A stretch of DNA of 64,000 nucleotides from Agromyces mangrovi (GTDB lineage: Bacteria > Actinomycetota > Actinomycetes > Actinomycetales > Microbacteriaceae). This document shows positions 19,225 through 29,183 of the stretch, in pieces. The position numbers were made by a program, and so were the translations under genes. The stretch's first letter is position 1. Each line of letters begins with the position of its first letter. The stretch spans positions 806,001-870,000 of the forward strand of contig NZ_AP027737.1 of assembly GCF_030296695.1 (NCBI RefSeq). The letters are read 5' to 3'. The notes under the pieces were generated by a model, which was not told where the DNA came from, did not search any database, and was given only the letters and a program-made list of their open reading frames with translations.

Positions 19225-20357
19225 GGTGCGCCCCGGTACGTGCGCGGCACGCGCGGCCCGATGCGCGTGACGATCTCGTACCCGATCGTGCCCGCGGCAT
19301 CCGCCCACTCGTCGGCCGTGGGCGCGCCTGTCGACGGGTCGCCGAACAGCACCACCTCGTCGCCGGTCTCGACCGGGACGGTGCCGGCATCGACGAGGAA
19401 CTGGTCCATCGCGACCCGCCCCACGATCGGCCGCACCTCGCCGCCGAGCAGTACGCTGCCCGCGCCCGAGGCGTGCCGGGGCACGCCGTCGGCGTAGCCG
19501 AGCGGCACGAGCGCGAGGGTGGTCGGCGCACTGGCTCGCCAGGTCAGGTCGTAGGAGGCTCCCGCGCCCGCGGGCACCCGGCGCACCGCCGCCACGCGAC
19601 CCCGCAGGGTCATGGCGGGCACCAGGCCGAGGTCGGCGCCCGTCGTGCCGTCGCCGTAGGGGGTGAGCCCGTACATGCCGATGCCGACTCGCACGAGGTC
19701 GAAGCGCGCGTCGGGTCGGCGCAGCGCGGCCGCCGTGGAGGCGAGGTGGCGGTGGGTCGGGCGCAGGCCCGCGGCATCCGCCGCCTCGAGCGCCGCCGTG
19801 AAGGCGGCCAGCTGCGCGTCGTCGTCGGCGTCGGAGGCGTTGGCGAGGTGGCTGAACACGCCGTCGACGGTGAGGGTGCCGGATGCCTCGAGCTCGCGCG
19901 CGCGCGCGACGACCGCTCCCCACCGGGCCGGCTCGACGCCGTTGCGGCTGAGCCCGGTGTCGATCTTCAGATGCACGGTCGCCGGGGCGGCGCCGCGCGC
20001 GACGGCGCCCGCGACCTGCTCGAGCTGCCCCTCCGAGGACACGCCGAGCGCGATGCCGGCGTCGAGCGCGGGCGCGAAGTCGAGGCCGGGGTCGTGCAGC
20101 CAGGCGAGGATCGGCGCGTCGATGCCCGCGGCACGGAGGGCGAGCGCCTCGTCGACGTCGGCGACCCCGAGCAGGCGTGCCCCGCCCACGAGCGCGGCGC
20201 GGGCGACCGGCAGGGCGCCGTGCCCGTACGCGCCGGCCTTCACGACGGCCATGACCGCGGCGGGCGCGGCGACCTCGGCGATGCGCGCGACGTTCGCGCG
20301 GATCGCGCCGAGGTCGACGACCGCCTCGCGGAACGGGCCGGGGGCGGCGGCGCTCAC
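19221..20357 (-). CDS. alr: Alanine racemase
   Basis: PLP enzyme of 378 residues interconverting L- and D-alanine for peptidoglycan. The lysine that binds PLP is Lys40 in MAVVKAGAYGHG; the usual motif has Asp instead of Gly after Ala, a tolerated change. GLSRNG follows the lysine-binding barrel, and the C-terminal domain carries the catalytic tyrosine region (GASYDLTWRA) and LGYADGVPR. GTG start overlaps the acpS stop by four bases. Standing between acpS and tsaE, it is part of a long coupled minus-strand run from glmS. Confidence 0.94.
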   Translation of the reverse strand: MSAAAPGPFREAVVDLGAIRANVARIAEVAAPAAVMAVVKAGAYGHGALPVARAALVGGARLLGVADVDEALALRAAGIDAPILAWLHDPGLDFAPALDAGIALGVSSEGQLEQVAGAVARGAAPATVHLKIDTGLSRNGVEPARWGAVVARARELEASGTLTVDGVFSHLANASDADDDAQLAAFTAALEAADAAGLRPTHRHLASTAAALRRPDARFDLVRVGIGMYGLTPYGDGTTGADLGLVPAMTLRGRVAAVRRVPAGAGASYDLTWRASAPTTLALVPLGYADGVPRHASGAGSVLLGGEVRPIVGRVAMDQFLVDAGTVPVETGDEVVLFGDPSTGAPTADEWADAAGTIGYEIVTRIGPRVPRTYRGAP

Positions 20358-20710
20358 GACGCCCCTTCGAGCACGACGAACGCCGTCGCGACCCCCGCGT
20401 CGTGGCTCATCGACACGTGCACGTGCGCGATGCCGCGCTCCCGCACGTGCGCGTCGAGGGCGCCGTGCAGCACGAAGTCGGGGTTGCCCTCCGGGTCGTT
20501 GACGAGCTCCATGTCGTGCCAGCGCATCACGTCGGGCCCGCCGAGCGCCTTGATGAGCGCCTCCTTCGCGGCGAACCGCGCCGCGAGCGAACGCGCCGGC
20601 CGGTCGCGCTCCCCCGCCGTGAACAGGCGCTCGCGCAGGCCCGGGGTGCGCGTGATGGCGCGCTCGAAGCGCGCGACGTCCACGACGTCCACCCCGATAC
20701 CGGCGATCAC
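20354..20710 (-). CDS. acpS: Holo-[acyl-carrier-protein] synthase
   Basis: Transfers phosphopantetheine from CoA to acyl carrier protein. The 118-residue protein has the magnesium-binding GIGVDVVDVARFERA (Asp8) and RFAAKEALIKAL (Glu50) motifs and ends with VSMSHDAGVATAFVV. Length matches the short AcpS family. Start is GTG at 20710, 16 bases downstream of the glmS stop. No fatty-acid genes are near; the location between glmS and alr is a frequent actinobacterial arrangement. Confidence 0.94.
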   Translation of the reverse strand: MIAGIGVDVVDVARFERAITRTPGLRERLFTAGERDRPARSLAARFAAKEALIKALGGPDVMRWHDMELVNDPEGNPDFVLHGALDAHVRERGIAHVHVSMSHDAGVATAFVVLEGAS

Positions 20711-20726
20711 GTGCCCGCTCCCCCGG

Positions 20727-22577
20727 CTACTCGACCGTGACCGACTTGGCGAGGTTGCGCGGCTGGTCGACGTCGAGGCCCTTCGCCGCGGAGAGCTCCA
20801 TGGCGAAGATCTGCAGGGGCACGACGGCCAGCAGCGGCTCGAAGAGCGGGCCGGCCAGCGGGATGCGCAGCACCTCGTCGGCGAACGGCAGCACCGCGGC
20901 ATCCCCCGCCTCGGCGATCGCGATGACGCGCGCGCCGCGCGCACGGATCTCCTGGATGTTCGAGACCACCTTCGGGTGCAGCGAACCCGAGTTGCGGGGG
21001 CTCGGCACCACGACGAAGACGGGCTGCCCGGGCTCGATCAGCGCGATCGGCCCGTGCTTCAGCTCACCCGCGGCGAAGCCCTCGGCGTGGATGTACGCGA
21101 GTTCCTTCAGCTTCAGCGCGCCCTCGAGCGCGATCGGGTAGCCCACGTGCCGGCCGAGGAAGAGCACCGAGCGGGTGTCGGCCATCCAGTGCGCGAGCTG
21201 GGCGATGCGCTCGCCCTGCTCCAGCACCGTTGCGAGCTTGCCCGGCACCTGCTCGAGCTCGTGCGCGGCGGTCTCGAGCTCCTGCGGCGACGTCGTGCCG
21301 AGCACGCGCGCCAGGTGCAGGCCGAACAGGTAGAGCGCCGCGATCTGGGCGACGAACGCCTTCGTCGACGCGACCGCGACCTCCGGACCGGCGTGCGTGT
21401 AGATCGCCGCGTCCGACTCGCGCGGAATGGTCGCGCCCTGCGTGTTGCAGACCGCGATCGTGCGCGCGCCCGCCTCGCGGGCGTACTTCACGGCCATGAG
21501 CGTGTCCATGGTCTCGCCCGACTGGCTCACCGAGATCACGAGCGTGTCCGGCCCGATGACCGGCTCCCGGTAGCGGAACTCGTGGCTGAGCTCCACGTCG
21601 ACCGGCACGCGCGCCCACTTCTCGATCGCGTACTTGGCGACCATGCCCGCGTAGGCGGCCGTGCCGCACGCGATGACGGTGATGCGGCGGATGCCCCGGA
21701 GCACGTCGTCGCCGAGTGCCTCGAGCTCGCCCACCACGACGGTGCCGTCGACCAGGCGGCCGCGGAGGGTGTTCGCGACCGCCTCGGGCTGCTCGCTGAC
21801 CTCCTTCTGCATGAAGCTCGACCAGCCGCCCTTGTCGGCGGCGTCCGCGTTCCACGCGACCTCGAACGGCTCGACCGTCACGGGGCCGCCGTCGAAGTCG
21901 GTCACGACGACCTCGTCGGCGGTGATCGCCACGATCTGGTCCTGGCCGATGGCGAGCGCGTTGCGGGTGTGCTCGACGAAGGCCGCGACATCCGACCCCA
22001 GGAAGTTCTCGCCCTCGCCCAGGCCGATCACGAGCGGCGAGTTGCGCCGGGCGCCGACGACGAGCCCGGGGGCGTCCCGGTGCAGCGCGAGCAGGGTGAA
22101 CGCGCCGTCGAGCCGCACGACCGTGCGACGGAACGCCTCGACGAGATCGCCCGTCGCGCGGTACTCGCGGCCGAGCAGCACGGCGGCGACCTCGGTGTCG
22201 GTCTCGCTGGCGAACTCGGCGCCGTCGGCGAGCAGCTCGTCGCGCAGCGCGGCGAAGTTCTCGATGATGCCGTTGTGGATCACGGCGAGGCGCCCCTCGT
22301 CGGCCAGGTGCGGGTGCGCGTTGCGGTCGGTGGGGCCGCCGTGGGTCGCCCAGCGGGTGTGGCCGATGCCGGTGCCGCCGCGGGGCACCGGGTGCTCGGC
22401 GAGCTCGTCGACGAGCGTCTGGAGCTTGCCCGCCTTCTTGCTCGTGCCGAGGTTGCCCTCGTCATCGATGACGGCGACTCCGGCCGAGTCGTAGCCGCGG
22501 TATTCGAGGCGACGCAGGCCTCCGAGAAGGACGTCCAGGCTGTTGGCCGGCCCGACGTACCCGACGATTCCACACAT
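20727..22577 (-). CDS. glmS: Glutamine-fructose-6-phosphate aminotransferase (isomerizing)
   Basis: Makes glucosamine 6-phosphate, the first step to UDP-GlcNAc for the cell wall. The 616-residue enzyme begins MCGIVGYVG, with Cys2 as glutaminase nucleophile; the class II amidotransferase domain contains [15 protein letters not shown] and two SIS isomerase domains follow ([10 protein letters not shown] and [16 protein letters not shown]). It ends KSVTVE as usual. The start at 22577 is set by Cys2; upstream frame is not coding. glmM, the next enzyme, lies about 1 kb beyond coaA. Confidence 0.96.
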   Translation of the reverse strand: MCGIVGYVGPANSLDVLLGGLRRLEYRGYDSAGVAVIDDEGNLGTSKKAGKLQTLVDELAEHPVPRGGTGIGHTRWATHGGPTDRNAHPHLADEGRLAVIHNGIIENFAALRDELLADGAEFASETDTEVAAVLLGREYRATGDLVEAFRRTVVRLDGAFTLLALHRDAPGLVVGARRNSPLVIGLGEGENFLGSDVAAFVEHTRNALAIGQDQIVAITADEVVVTDFDGGPVTVEPFEVAWNADAADKGGWSSFMQKEVSEQPEAVANTLRGRLVDGTVVVGELEALGDDVLRGIRRITVIACGTAAYAGMVAKYAIEKWARVPVDVELSHEFRYREPVIGPDTLVISVSQSGETMDTLMAVKYAREAGARTIAVCNTQGATIPRESDAAIYTHAGPEVAVASTKAFVAQIAALYLFGLHLARVLGTTSPQELETAAHELEQVPGKLATVLEQGERIAQLAHWMADTRSVLFLGRHVGYPIALEGALKLKELAYIHAEGFAAGELKHGPIALIEPGQPVFVVVPSPRNSGSLHPKVVSNIQEIRARGARVIAIAEAGDAAVLPFADEVLRIPLAGPLFEPLLAVVPLQIFAMELSAAKGLDVDQPRNLAKSVTVE

Positions 22578-22680
22578 GGGGGCGATTGTATCCGCGCCCG
22601 CCGGTGCACCGGCTGCACGCGACATCCCCGCCCGTGCACAGCGGCGGGCGCCGCGCGGGCGCGCGACTAGACTGACCGGG

Positions 22681-23637
22681 ATGTCCGATCCGACGACCGC
22701 ACCCGTCGCGACGCAGCACATCTCCCCCTTCGTCGAACTCGACCGGGCGGATTGGGCCGCGCTCGCCCCGTCGATGCCGCTCCCGCTCAGCGAGATCGAG
22801 CTGGTGCAGCTGCGCGGCCTCGGCGAGCCGCTCGACCACGACGAGGTCGCAGAGGTCTACCTGCCGCTCAGCCGGCTGCTCAACCTCTACGTCGGCGGCA
22901 TGACCCACCTGCACCGCCTGACCAGCGACTTCCTCGGCGAGCGCGCCGAGCGCACGCCGTTCGTGATCGGCGTCGCCGGCTCGGTCGCGGTCGGCAAGTC
23001 GACCATCGCCCGCCTGCTGCGCGAGCTGCTCTCGCGCTGGGAGCACACCCCGCGGGTCGAGCTGGTCACGACCGACGGGTTCCTGCTGCCGAACGCCGAG
23101 CTCGAGCGCCGCGGCCTGATGAGCCGCAAGGGGTTCCCCGAGTCGTACGACCGGCGCGCCCTGCTGCGCTTCGTGAGCGACGTGAAGGCGGGGGCGCCCG
23201 AGGTGCGCGCACCGTTCTACTCACACCTCAGCTACGACATCGTGCCCGACGCCCAGATCACGGTGCGCCAACCCGACGTGCTCATCGTCGAGGGCCTGAA
23301 CGTGCTGCAGCCGCCCGCACCGGGCCACCGGCTGGCGGTCAGCGACCTGTTCGACTTCACCATCTACGTCGACGCGCGCACGCAGGACATCGCCCGCTGG
23401 TACGAGGAGCGGTTCCTCCGCCTGCAGCGGGGCGCGTTCACCAACCCGAACTCGTACTTCCACCGCTACGCCGAGCTCACCGAGGAGCAGGCGCGCGCCC
23501 GGGCGCGCGAGATCTGGAGCTCGATCAACGAGCCGAACCTCGAGCAGAACGTGCGGCCCACGCGCTCGCGCGCGTCGCTCGTGCTGCGGAAGGACTCGGA
23601 TCACGCCGTGTCGAGCGTGCTGCTGCGGAAGATCTGA
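22681..23637 (+). CDS. coaA: Type I pantothenate kinase
   Basis: Phosphorylates pantothenate in the committed step to coenzyme A. The 318-residue protein has the P-loop [12 protein letters not shown] (97-108), then [28 protein letters not shown] and [10 protein letters not shown], all of the prokaryotic type I (CoaA) enzyme. ATG at 22681 is 103 bases from the divergent glmS start. It is a single plus-strand gene between minus-strand glmS and glmM. Confidence 0.95.
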   Translation: MSDPTTAPVATQHISPFVELDRADWAALAPSMPLPLSEIELVQLRGLGEPLDHDEVAEVYLPLSRLLNLYVGGMTHLHRLTSDFLGERAERTPFVIGVAGSVAVGKSTIARLLRELLSRWEHTPRVELVTTDGFLLPNAELERRGLMSRKGFPESYDRRALLRFVSDVKAGAPEVRAPFYSHLSYDIVPDAQITVRQPDVLIVEGLNVLQPPAPGHRLAVSDLFDFTIYVDARTQDIARWYEERFLRLQRGAFTNPNSYFHRYAELTEEQARARAREIWSSINEPNLEQNVRPTRSRASLVLRKDSDHAVSSVLLRKI

Positions 23638-23673
23638 GCCCGTCCTCCGCGTGCGTCGAACGGCGCTGGGGCG

Positions 23674-25035
23674 TCAGACGGCGAGCTCGGCGCGCACGAC
23701 GTCGGCGAGCGCCTCGGCGTGCTGCTGCGCGACGTCCTGCTCGGCCGCCTCGACCATGACCCGCACCATCGGCTCGGTGCCCGACGGGCGGAGCAGCACG
23801 CGTCCCGAGTCGCCGAGCTCGGCCTCGGCCACCTGTTGCGCCGCCGCGATCGCCTCGTTCCCGGCGAGCGCGTCGCGGTCGACGCCGCGCACGTTCAGCA
23901 GCACCTGGGGGTAGACGGTCATGACGTCGGCCAGGTCGGCGAGCGACCGGCCGGTGCGCGCGACCTCGGCCGCGAGGTGCAGGCCCGTGAGCACGCCGTC
24001 GCCGGTGGTGGCGAACTCGGTCATGATGACGTGCCCGCTCTGCTCGCCCCCGAGGGCGAGGCCCTCGGCGGCGAGCGCCTCGAGCACGTAGCGGTCGCCG
24101 ACCTTCGTCTGCACGACGCGGATGCCGTGCTCGTCCATGGCGCGGCGCAGGCCGAGGTTGCTCATGACCGTGGTCACGAGGGTGTCGTCCGTGAGCGCCC
24201 CGCGCTGCTGCATCGCGATCGCGAGGATCGCCATGATGCGGTCGCCGTCGACCACCTGTCCGCGGTGGTCGACCGCGAGGCAGCGGTCGGCGTCGCCGTC
24301 GTGGGCGATGCCCAGGTCGGCGCCGTGCTCGAGGACCGCGGCCTGCAGCACCTCGAGGTGCGTCGAGCCGACGCCGTCGTTGATGTTGAGCCCGTCCGGG
24401 TCGGCGCCGATGACGGTCACCTTCGCCCCGGCGAGCGCGAACGCCTCGGGCGAGACGCCGGCCGCGGCGCCGTGCGCGCAGTCGATGACGACGTGCAGGC
24501 CGTCGAGCCGGTTCGGCAGGGTGCCCACGAGGTGGAGCACGTACCGGTCCTCGGCGTCGGCGAAGCGTCGGATGCGACCCACGTCGCCCCCGATCGGGGT
24601 GAGCTTCTCGCCGCCGAGCCGCGCCTCGATGCGGTCCTCGACCTCGTCGGGCAGCTTCGTGCCGCCGAACGAGAAGAACTTGATGCCGTTGTCGGGCGCC
24701 GGGTTGTGCGAGGCGGAGATCATCACGCCGAAGTCGGCGTGCTCGCTCGCGATGAGGTATGCGGTCGCCGGAGTCGGCAGCACGCCGGCGTCGAGCACGT
24801 CGATGCCGGAGCTCGCGAGGCCCGCGACGACCGCGGAGGTGAGGAACTCACCGGAGATGCGCGGGTCGCGCGCGACGACGGCCACCGGCTTGCGGCCCGC
24901 AGCGCGGATCGAGTCCGCGTGGCGGCCCTGCGTGAGCACGAGGGCAGCCGCCTGGGCGAGTTCGAGGGCCAGCACAGCCGAGAGTTCCCGGTTGGCCAGC
25001 CCCCGAACGCCGTCCGTGCCGAAGAGGCGGGGCAT
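23674..25035 (-). CDS. glmM: Phosphoglucosamine mutase
   Basis: Converts glucosamine 6-phosphate to the 1-phosphate. The 453-residue protein opens [15 protein letters not shown]; phosphoserine 108 lies in MISASHNP, the metal loop is DGDADRC, the sugar loop GGEQSGH and the phosphate loop [11 protein letters not shown]. Length is standard. It lies 14 bases downstream of rpsI, so it is probably read from the rplM promoter, tying wall precursor supply to ribosome synthesis as in other actinobacteria. Confidence 0.96.
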   Translation of the reverse strand: MPRLFGTDGVRGLANRELSAVLALELAQAAALVLTQGRHADSIRAAGRKPVAVVARDPRISGEFLTSAVVAGLASSGIDVLDAGVLPTPATAYLIASEHADFGVMISASHNPAPDNGIKFFSFGGTKLPDEVEDRIEARLGGEKLTPIGGDVGRIRRFADAEDRYVLHLVGTLPNRLDGLHVVIDCAHGAAAGVSPEAFALAGAKVTVIGADPDGLNINDGVGSTHLEVLQAAVLEHGADLGIAHDGDADRCLAVDHRGQVVDGDRIMAILAIAMQQRGALTDDTLVTTVMSNLGLRRAMDEHGIRVVQTKVGDRYVLEALAAEGLALGGEQSGHVIMTEFATTGDGVLTGLHLAAEVARTGRSLADLADVMTVYPQVLLNVRGVDRDALAGNEAIAAAQQVAEAELGDSGRVLLRPSGTEPMVRVMVEAAEQDVAQQHAEALADVVRAELAV

Positions 25036-25049
25036 GGAGCCGTCGCGCC

Positions 25050-25535
25050 TCAGCGCTTGGAGAACTGCGGAGCCTTGCGGGCCTTCTTGAGACCGGCCTT
25101 CTTGCGCTCGATCACGCGCGCGTCGCGGGTGAGGAAGCCGGCCTTCTTGAGGGTCGGGCGGTTGTGCTCGCGGTCGATCTCGTTCAGCGCACGGGCGATC
25201 GCGAGGCGCAGGGCGCCGGCCTGGCCCGAGGGGCCGCCGCCGGTGATGCGTGCGATCACGTCGTAGCTGCCGCGCAGGTCGAGCACGGTGAACGGGTCGG
25301 TGATGAGCTGCTGGTGGAGCTTGTTCGGGAAGTAGTCCGCGAACTCACGGCCGTTGACCGTGATGGAGCCGGCGCCGGGCACGACGCGCACGCGGGCGAT
25401 GGCCTGCTTGCGACGGCCGACGGCTGCGCCGGACACGTTGAGGATGACGCGCTCCGAGGCCGGGGTCTCGGTCGGCGCGCTCTCGGTGGTGTAGCTCTCG
25501 GGAGCCTGGTCGATCTGGTCTGCGATCTTCGCCAC
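25050..25535 (-). CDS. rpsI: 30S ribosomal protein S9
   Basis: A 161-residue S9 whose C-terminal tail contacts P-site tRNA. The first 30 residues are a polar extension; the core has [41 protein letters not shown] and ends [12 protein letters not shown], the conserved basic tail. It follows rplM by 44 bases in the universal rplM-rpsI pair. The N-terminal extension is longer than in most bacteria but usual in actinobacteria. Confidence 0.96.
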   Translation of the reverse strand: MAKIADQIDQAPESYTTESAPTETPASERVILNVSGAAVGRRKQAIARVRVVPGAGSITVNGREFADYFPNKLHQQLITDPFTVLDLRGSYDVIARITGGGPSGQAGALRLAIARALNEIDREHNRPTLKKAGFLTRDARVIERKKAGLKKARKAPQFSKR

Positions 25536-25579
25536 GATGAATGAATCCTTTGGTCTTGTACGTCGAGAAGGGAGCGCCG

Positions 25580-26026
25580 TTACTGGGCGATCTGGGTGAG
25601 GGTGAACGCCTTCGGCTGCTGCGCGGCGTGCGGGTGCTCCGGGCCTGCGTAGACCTTCAGCTTCTTGATCTGGGCGCGACCCAGCGAGTTCTTCGGGAGC
25701 ATGCCGCGAACCGCCTTCTCGACGGCGCGGACCGGGTTCTTCTCGAGGAGCTCGGCGTAGCCGACGGCCGAGAGGCCGCCCGGGTAGCCCGAGTGGCGGT
25801 AGGCCTTCTTCTGCTCGAGCTTCTGGCCCGTGAGGGCCACCTTCTCGGCGTTGACGATGATCACGAAGTCGCCGGTGTCGACGTGGTTCGCGAAGATCGC
25901 CTTGTGCTTGCCGCGCAGCAGGGCTGCGGTGTGGCTGGCGAGGCGGCCGAGCACGATGTCGGTCGCGTCGATGACGACCCAGTCGCGCTGGATCTCATTC
26001 GGCTTGGGGGTGTAGGTGCGCGTCAC
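25580..26026 (-). CDS. rplM: 50S ribosomal protein L13
   Basis: An early-assembly large-subunit protein of 148 residues. It contains [35 protein letters not shown] and [18 protein letters not shown], the L13 signature. First gene of the rplM-rpsI-glmM run. A candidate promoter lies about 130-160 bases upstream at the end of truA, leaving a leader of about 125 bases that contains short inverted repeats but no recognised leader class. Confidence 0.96.
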   Translation of the reverse strand: MTRTYTPKPNEIQRDWVVIDATDIVLGRLASHTAALLRGKHKAIFANHVDTGDFVIIVNAEKVALTGQKLEQKKAYRHSGYPGGLSAVGYAELLEKNPVRAVEKAVRGMLPKNSLGRAQIKKLKVYAGPEHPHAAQQPKAFTLTQIAQ

Positions 26027-26157
26027 GGAAGTGCTGCTTTCTGATCGAGAGAGGGGTTCGTGAATCCCACTCCGTGGGAGTTCGCCCGCGATGCGGTCGA
26101 ACGCCCGGTGGAGGGCTCATCTTCGGGTGCCGACGCAGGTGGCGGCACCAAAGAGAC

Positions 26158-26187
26158 AGCTTAGCCCACGACCCCGTCGGCGTGCAA
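26158..26187 (-). promoter_or_regulatory. Candidate rplM-rpsI promoter
   Basis: On the minus strand TTGCAC (26182-26187) and TAAGCT (26158-26163) are 18 bases apart. The -35 lies inside the last codons of truA, and the -10 includes the truA stop codon. Confidence 0.55.
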
Positions 26188-27105
26188 TTCGCGCCGTGCC
26201 CGCGTCTGGCGGGCGCGGGCCGCCAGTTCCGCATCGTCGGGGTACCCGACCTCGGTCAGCACGAGCCCCTTCGCCGGCATCACCCGGAACGCGCTCGTGC
26301 GCTCACCCGCCCGCATGAGCGCGAGCGGCTCGTCGACCCCGAGCTTCCCCTGCCCGACCGCGACGCACGCCCCGACCAGTGCGCGCACCATCGAGTGGCA
26401 GAACGCGTCGGCCTGGAGCGCTGCGACGAGCACGCCGTCCGCTTCGCGGCGCCACGTGAACGCCTGCAGCGTGCGGATGGTGGTCGCCCCCTCGCGCGGC
26501 CGGCAGAACGCGGCGAAGTCGCCGAGCCCCAGCAGCGAGCCCGCCGACCGGTCCATGGCCTCCGCGTCGAGGGGCGACGGATGCCACACGGTGTGCGCCC
26601 GCGCGAGCGGGTCGCGTGTCGCCGAGGCATCCGCCACCCGGTACTCGTAGCGGCGCCACACCGCCGAGAACCGTGCGTCGAACCCGTCGGGAGCGATCGC
26701 CGCCGCGTGCACGACGACGTCGGCGTCGTGCGCGCCGAGGATGCCGGTGAGCCGCCGGAGCAGCACCCCGGCCGGATCGGTCGCGCGGCCCGAGGCCGGG
26801 TCGCCGCGGCGCGGGCGCGTGACCGACTCGAGCGCGTCGGGCTGCACGTCGAGGTGCGCGACCTGGCCGCGCGCGTGCACGCCCGAGTCGGTGCGCCCGG
26901 CGACCGTCAGCCGCGGAGCCGTGCCCGTGCGGCGGAACAGCGTCGCGAGCGCCTGCTCGAGCACGCCCTGCACGGTGCGCTGCCCCGGCTGCGCGCTCCA
27001 GCCGTTGAACCCCGAGCCGTCGTAGGCGAGGTCGAGGCGGATGCGGGTGGGCGACGCGCCCGCGGGCGCGGGTTCGCCCGCGGCATCCGTCTGCTCGTCG
27101 CTCAC
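26161..27105 (-). CDS. truA: tRNA pseudouridine(38-40) synthase TruA
   Basis: Makes pseudouridine at positions 38-40 of the tRNA anticodon stem. The 314-residue protein contains RIRLDLAYDGSGFNGW (21-36), catalytic Asp73 in VAGRTDSGVHARGQ, and FCHSMVRALVGACVAVG. An insertion around residues 95-120 (proline/arginine-rich) lengthens it compared with the 270-residue enterobacterial form, as in other actinobacteria. In many genomes truA follows rplQ; here two genes separate them. Confidence 0.94.
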   Translation of the reverse strand: MSDEQTDAAGEPAPAGASPTRIRLDLAYDGSGFNGWSAQPGQRTVQGVLEQALATLFRRTGTAPRLTVAGRTDSGVHARGQVAHLDVQPDALESVTRPRRGDPASGRATDPAGVLLRRLTGILGAHDADVVVHAAAIAPDGFDARFSAVWRRYEYRVADASATRDPLARAHTVWHPSPLDAEAMDRSAGSLLGLGDFAAFCRPREGATTIRTLQAFTWRREADGVLVAALQADAFCHSMVRALVGACVAVGQGKLGVDEPLALMRAGERTSAFRVMPAKGLVLTEVGYPDDAELAARARQTRARRELHADGVVG

Positions 27106-27151
27106 GACCCCAGCCTACGGTTCGGCGCGCGACCGCCGGTGCCGCCCACGG

Positions 27152-29125
27152 TCAGGGCAGGCGCCCGAACGCGGCGGCGAGCGCATCGGCGTAGAGCGCG
27201 CCGCCCGGCGCGAGCGGATGCGTTCCGTCGCTCGCGAGCGCCTCGGGGTGCGGTGCGACCGCCGCCCGCCACCCGCTGACGGCGGCCGTCGCGTTGGCGC
27301 CCGAGACCCGCGCGAGCCGGTCGTTCACCGTCGCGGTCCAGCTCATCGGGCCCGCCACGTCGACGAACACCACCCGGCGGTCGGGGCCGGCGATGTCGAT
27401 GATCTGCTGGTAGACCGAGTCGGGCCCGTCGCCGTTGGTGCCGAGGCCGACGACCACGTAGCTGCGGAGCCGGCCCGCAGCGGCGAGCGCGGCCACCACG
27501 GCCGGGCCCTCGCGCATCTGGCGCGACACGGACGCGTCGATCGCGATGCCCGGGAACCGGCGCTGGAGCTCCGGGGCCGCGGCGAGCATGACCGAGTCGC
27601 CGATCGCGCTGATGCGGTCGCCCGACGGGATCGCGGCCGCGGCGATCGGCTCGGGTTCCGGCTCGGGTGCGGGTGCCGGTTCCGGCTCGGGTTCGGGCTC
27701 GGGTTCGGGCTCCGGCGCCGGTTCCGGCTCCGGTTCCGGTTCCGGTTCCGGCGAGGCCGCCGGCTCGGGCCCGCCCGCAGGTTCCGCGTCGGCGGCCGCG
27801 GGCGCCTCGGCCTCCGCGGCCGGCCCTCCCGAGGCATCCGCCCCCACCGCAGCCGCACCGCGTTCGATCGCCGCCGCGGCGCTCGAACGCTCCGGCGCCG
27901 CCGCCACGCCGACCACTGCCGTGGCCACCAGCGCGGCCGCGGCCGCCGACGCCACCAGCGCCGTCGCCGTCCGCATCGGCGCACCGCGGCGCACGGCGTC
28001 GACGACGGCGCCCGCCGCGCCCCGGAAGCCGAGGCGTCGCACGGGCGTCTCGATCCAGCGGAACGACGCCGTCGCGGCGCCGACCGTGAGCAGCACGGCC
28101 GCCGACGCGGCGAGCGGGCCCGGTGCGACGACCGTCCCCGAACCGAGCGCCGCCGTCACGAGCACCAGCACCGGCCAGTGCCACAGGTAGAGGCCGTACG
28201 AGCGCACGCCGATCCACCGCATCGGCCCGGCGTCGAGCACGCGACCCACCGCCGGCTCGGCGACCACGACGCGGATCAGCCCCGCCGTCGCCAGGCACGC
28301 GGCCAGCATGCCGCCGTTGTACGCGAACCCGGCAGCCGGATCGAGCACCAGCGCCAGCGCGACGATCACCCCGAGCAGCAGCGCCGCCATCAGCCCGCGC
28401 GTCGCCAGACGGCTCGCGGGCGCTCGCCCACCCGCATCCGATCGCCCGGCCAGGTGCAGGGCGAGGAACGCGCCGATCAGCAGCCCGAACGCGTGCGTGC
28501 CCGTGCCGTAGTACGCCGCCGTCGGGTCGCCCGCGGCGACCACGACCATCGCCACCGACGACAGCGCCGCCGCGTAGCCCACCACCCAGAGCCGCACCAC
28601 CGGCGCGAACGCGCGCAACAGCAGCACCAGCAGCGGCGGCCAGACGAGGTAGAACTGCTCCTCGATCGCCAGCGACCACAGGTTGCGGAACAGTTCGGGC
28701 GACGTCGCGCCGAGGTAGTCGGACTGCGCGGCGATGGCGAGCCAGTTGAAGCTGAACGTCGCACCGCCCACGAGCTGCCAGCCGATGCCGAGCAGCACGT
28801 CGCCGCCGACCAGCGCGCCCGCCGCCGTGCACACCAGCAGCACGAGCGCCAGCGCGGGCAGCAGCCGACGCGCCCGCCGAGCCAAGAACCCGCGCAAGGA
28901 GATGCGGCCGCTCGCCGCACGCTCGCGCAGCAGCAGGGTCGTGATCAGGAAGCCGCTGATGACGAAGAAGACGTCCACGCCGATGAACCCGCCGGGCAGC
29001 AGCCCGCCCGTGACGTGGAAGAGGACGACCGCGACGACCGCGATCGCGCGCAGTCCGTCGAGCCCGGCGACGCGGCCGGACGCGGTGGGTGCGGGCGGCA
29101 CGCGCTCGGTCGTCGCTGGATCCAC
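27152..29125 (-). CDS. Acyltransferase 3 family protein with C-terminal SGNH domain (OafA-like)
   Basis: A 657-residue membrane enzyme. The N-terminal acyltransferase-3 domain begins VAGLDGLRAIAVVAVVLFHV and includes FFVISGFLIT and LWSLAIEEQFYLVWP, with about ten membrane helices and an eleventh near residues 410-430. A linker of PE repeats (about 450-492) leads to an extracytoplasmic SGNH domain with AIGDSVMLAA and DGTHPLAPGG, the Ser and Asp-His catalytic parts. Such proteins O-acetylate surface glycans: the membrane part passes acyl groups to the SGNH part. Substrate unknown. Adjacent genes are unrelated. Confidence 0.88.
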   Translation of the reverse strand: MDPATTERVPPAPTASGRVAGLDGLRAIAVVAVVLFHVTGGLLPGGFIGVDVFFVISGFLITTLLLRERAASGRISLRGFLARRARRLLPALALVLLVCTAAGALVGGDVLLGIGWQLVGGATFSFNWLAIAAQSDYLGATSPELFRNLWSLAIEEQFYLVWPPLLVLLLRAFAPVVRLWVVGYAAALSSVAMVVVAAGDPTAAYYGTGTHAFGLLIGAFLALHLAGRSDAGGRAPASRLATRGLMAALLLGVIVALALVLDPAAGFAYNGGMLAACLATAGLIRVVVAEPAVGRVLDAGPMRWIGVRSYGLYLWHWPVLVLVTAALGSGTVVAPGPLAASAAVLLTVGAATASFRWIETPVRRLGFRGAAGAVVDAVRRGAPMRTATALVASAAAAALVATAVVGVAAAPERSSAAAAIERGAAAVGADASGGPAAEAEAPAAADAEPAGGPEPAASPEPEPEPEPEPAPEPEPEPEPEPEPAPAPEPEPEPIAAAAIPSGDRISAIGDSVMLAAAPELQRRFPGIAIDASVSRQMREGPAVVAALAAAGRLRSYVVVGLGTNGDGPDSVYQQIIDIAGPDRRVVFVDVAGPMSWTATVNDRLARVSGANATAAVSGWRAAVAPHPEALASDGTHPLAPGGALYADALAAAFGRLP

Positions 29126-29183
29126 CGGGCCCCCTCCCGTCGTCCACCGCTCCGGCGCGGCGTGCTCAGCTCAGGCTACGACC

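Noticed and set aside
19473..22670. A plus-strand open frame of over 1000 codons opposite alr and glmS
   Set aside because: It is the antisense shadow of well-supported alr, acpS and glmS; in high-G+C DNA such long frames arise from third-position bias.
27640..27780. A possible CRISPR or minisatellite array in a GC-rich repeat
   Set aside because: The repeat is short-period, in frame and encodes the PE linker of the acyltransferase; there are no unique spacers of regular length.
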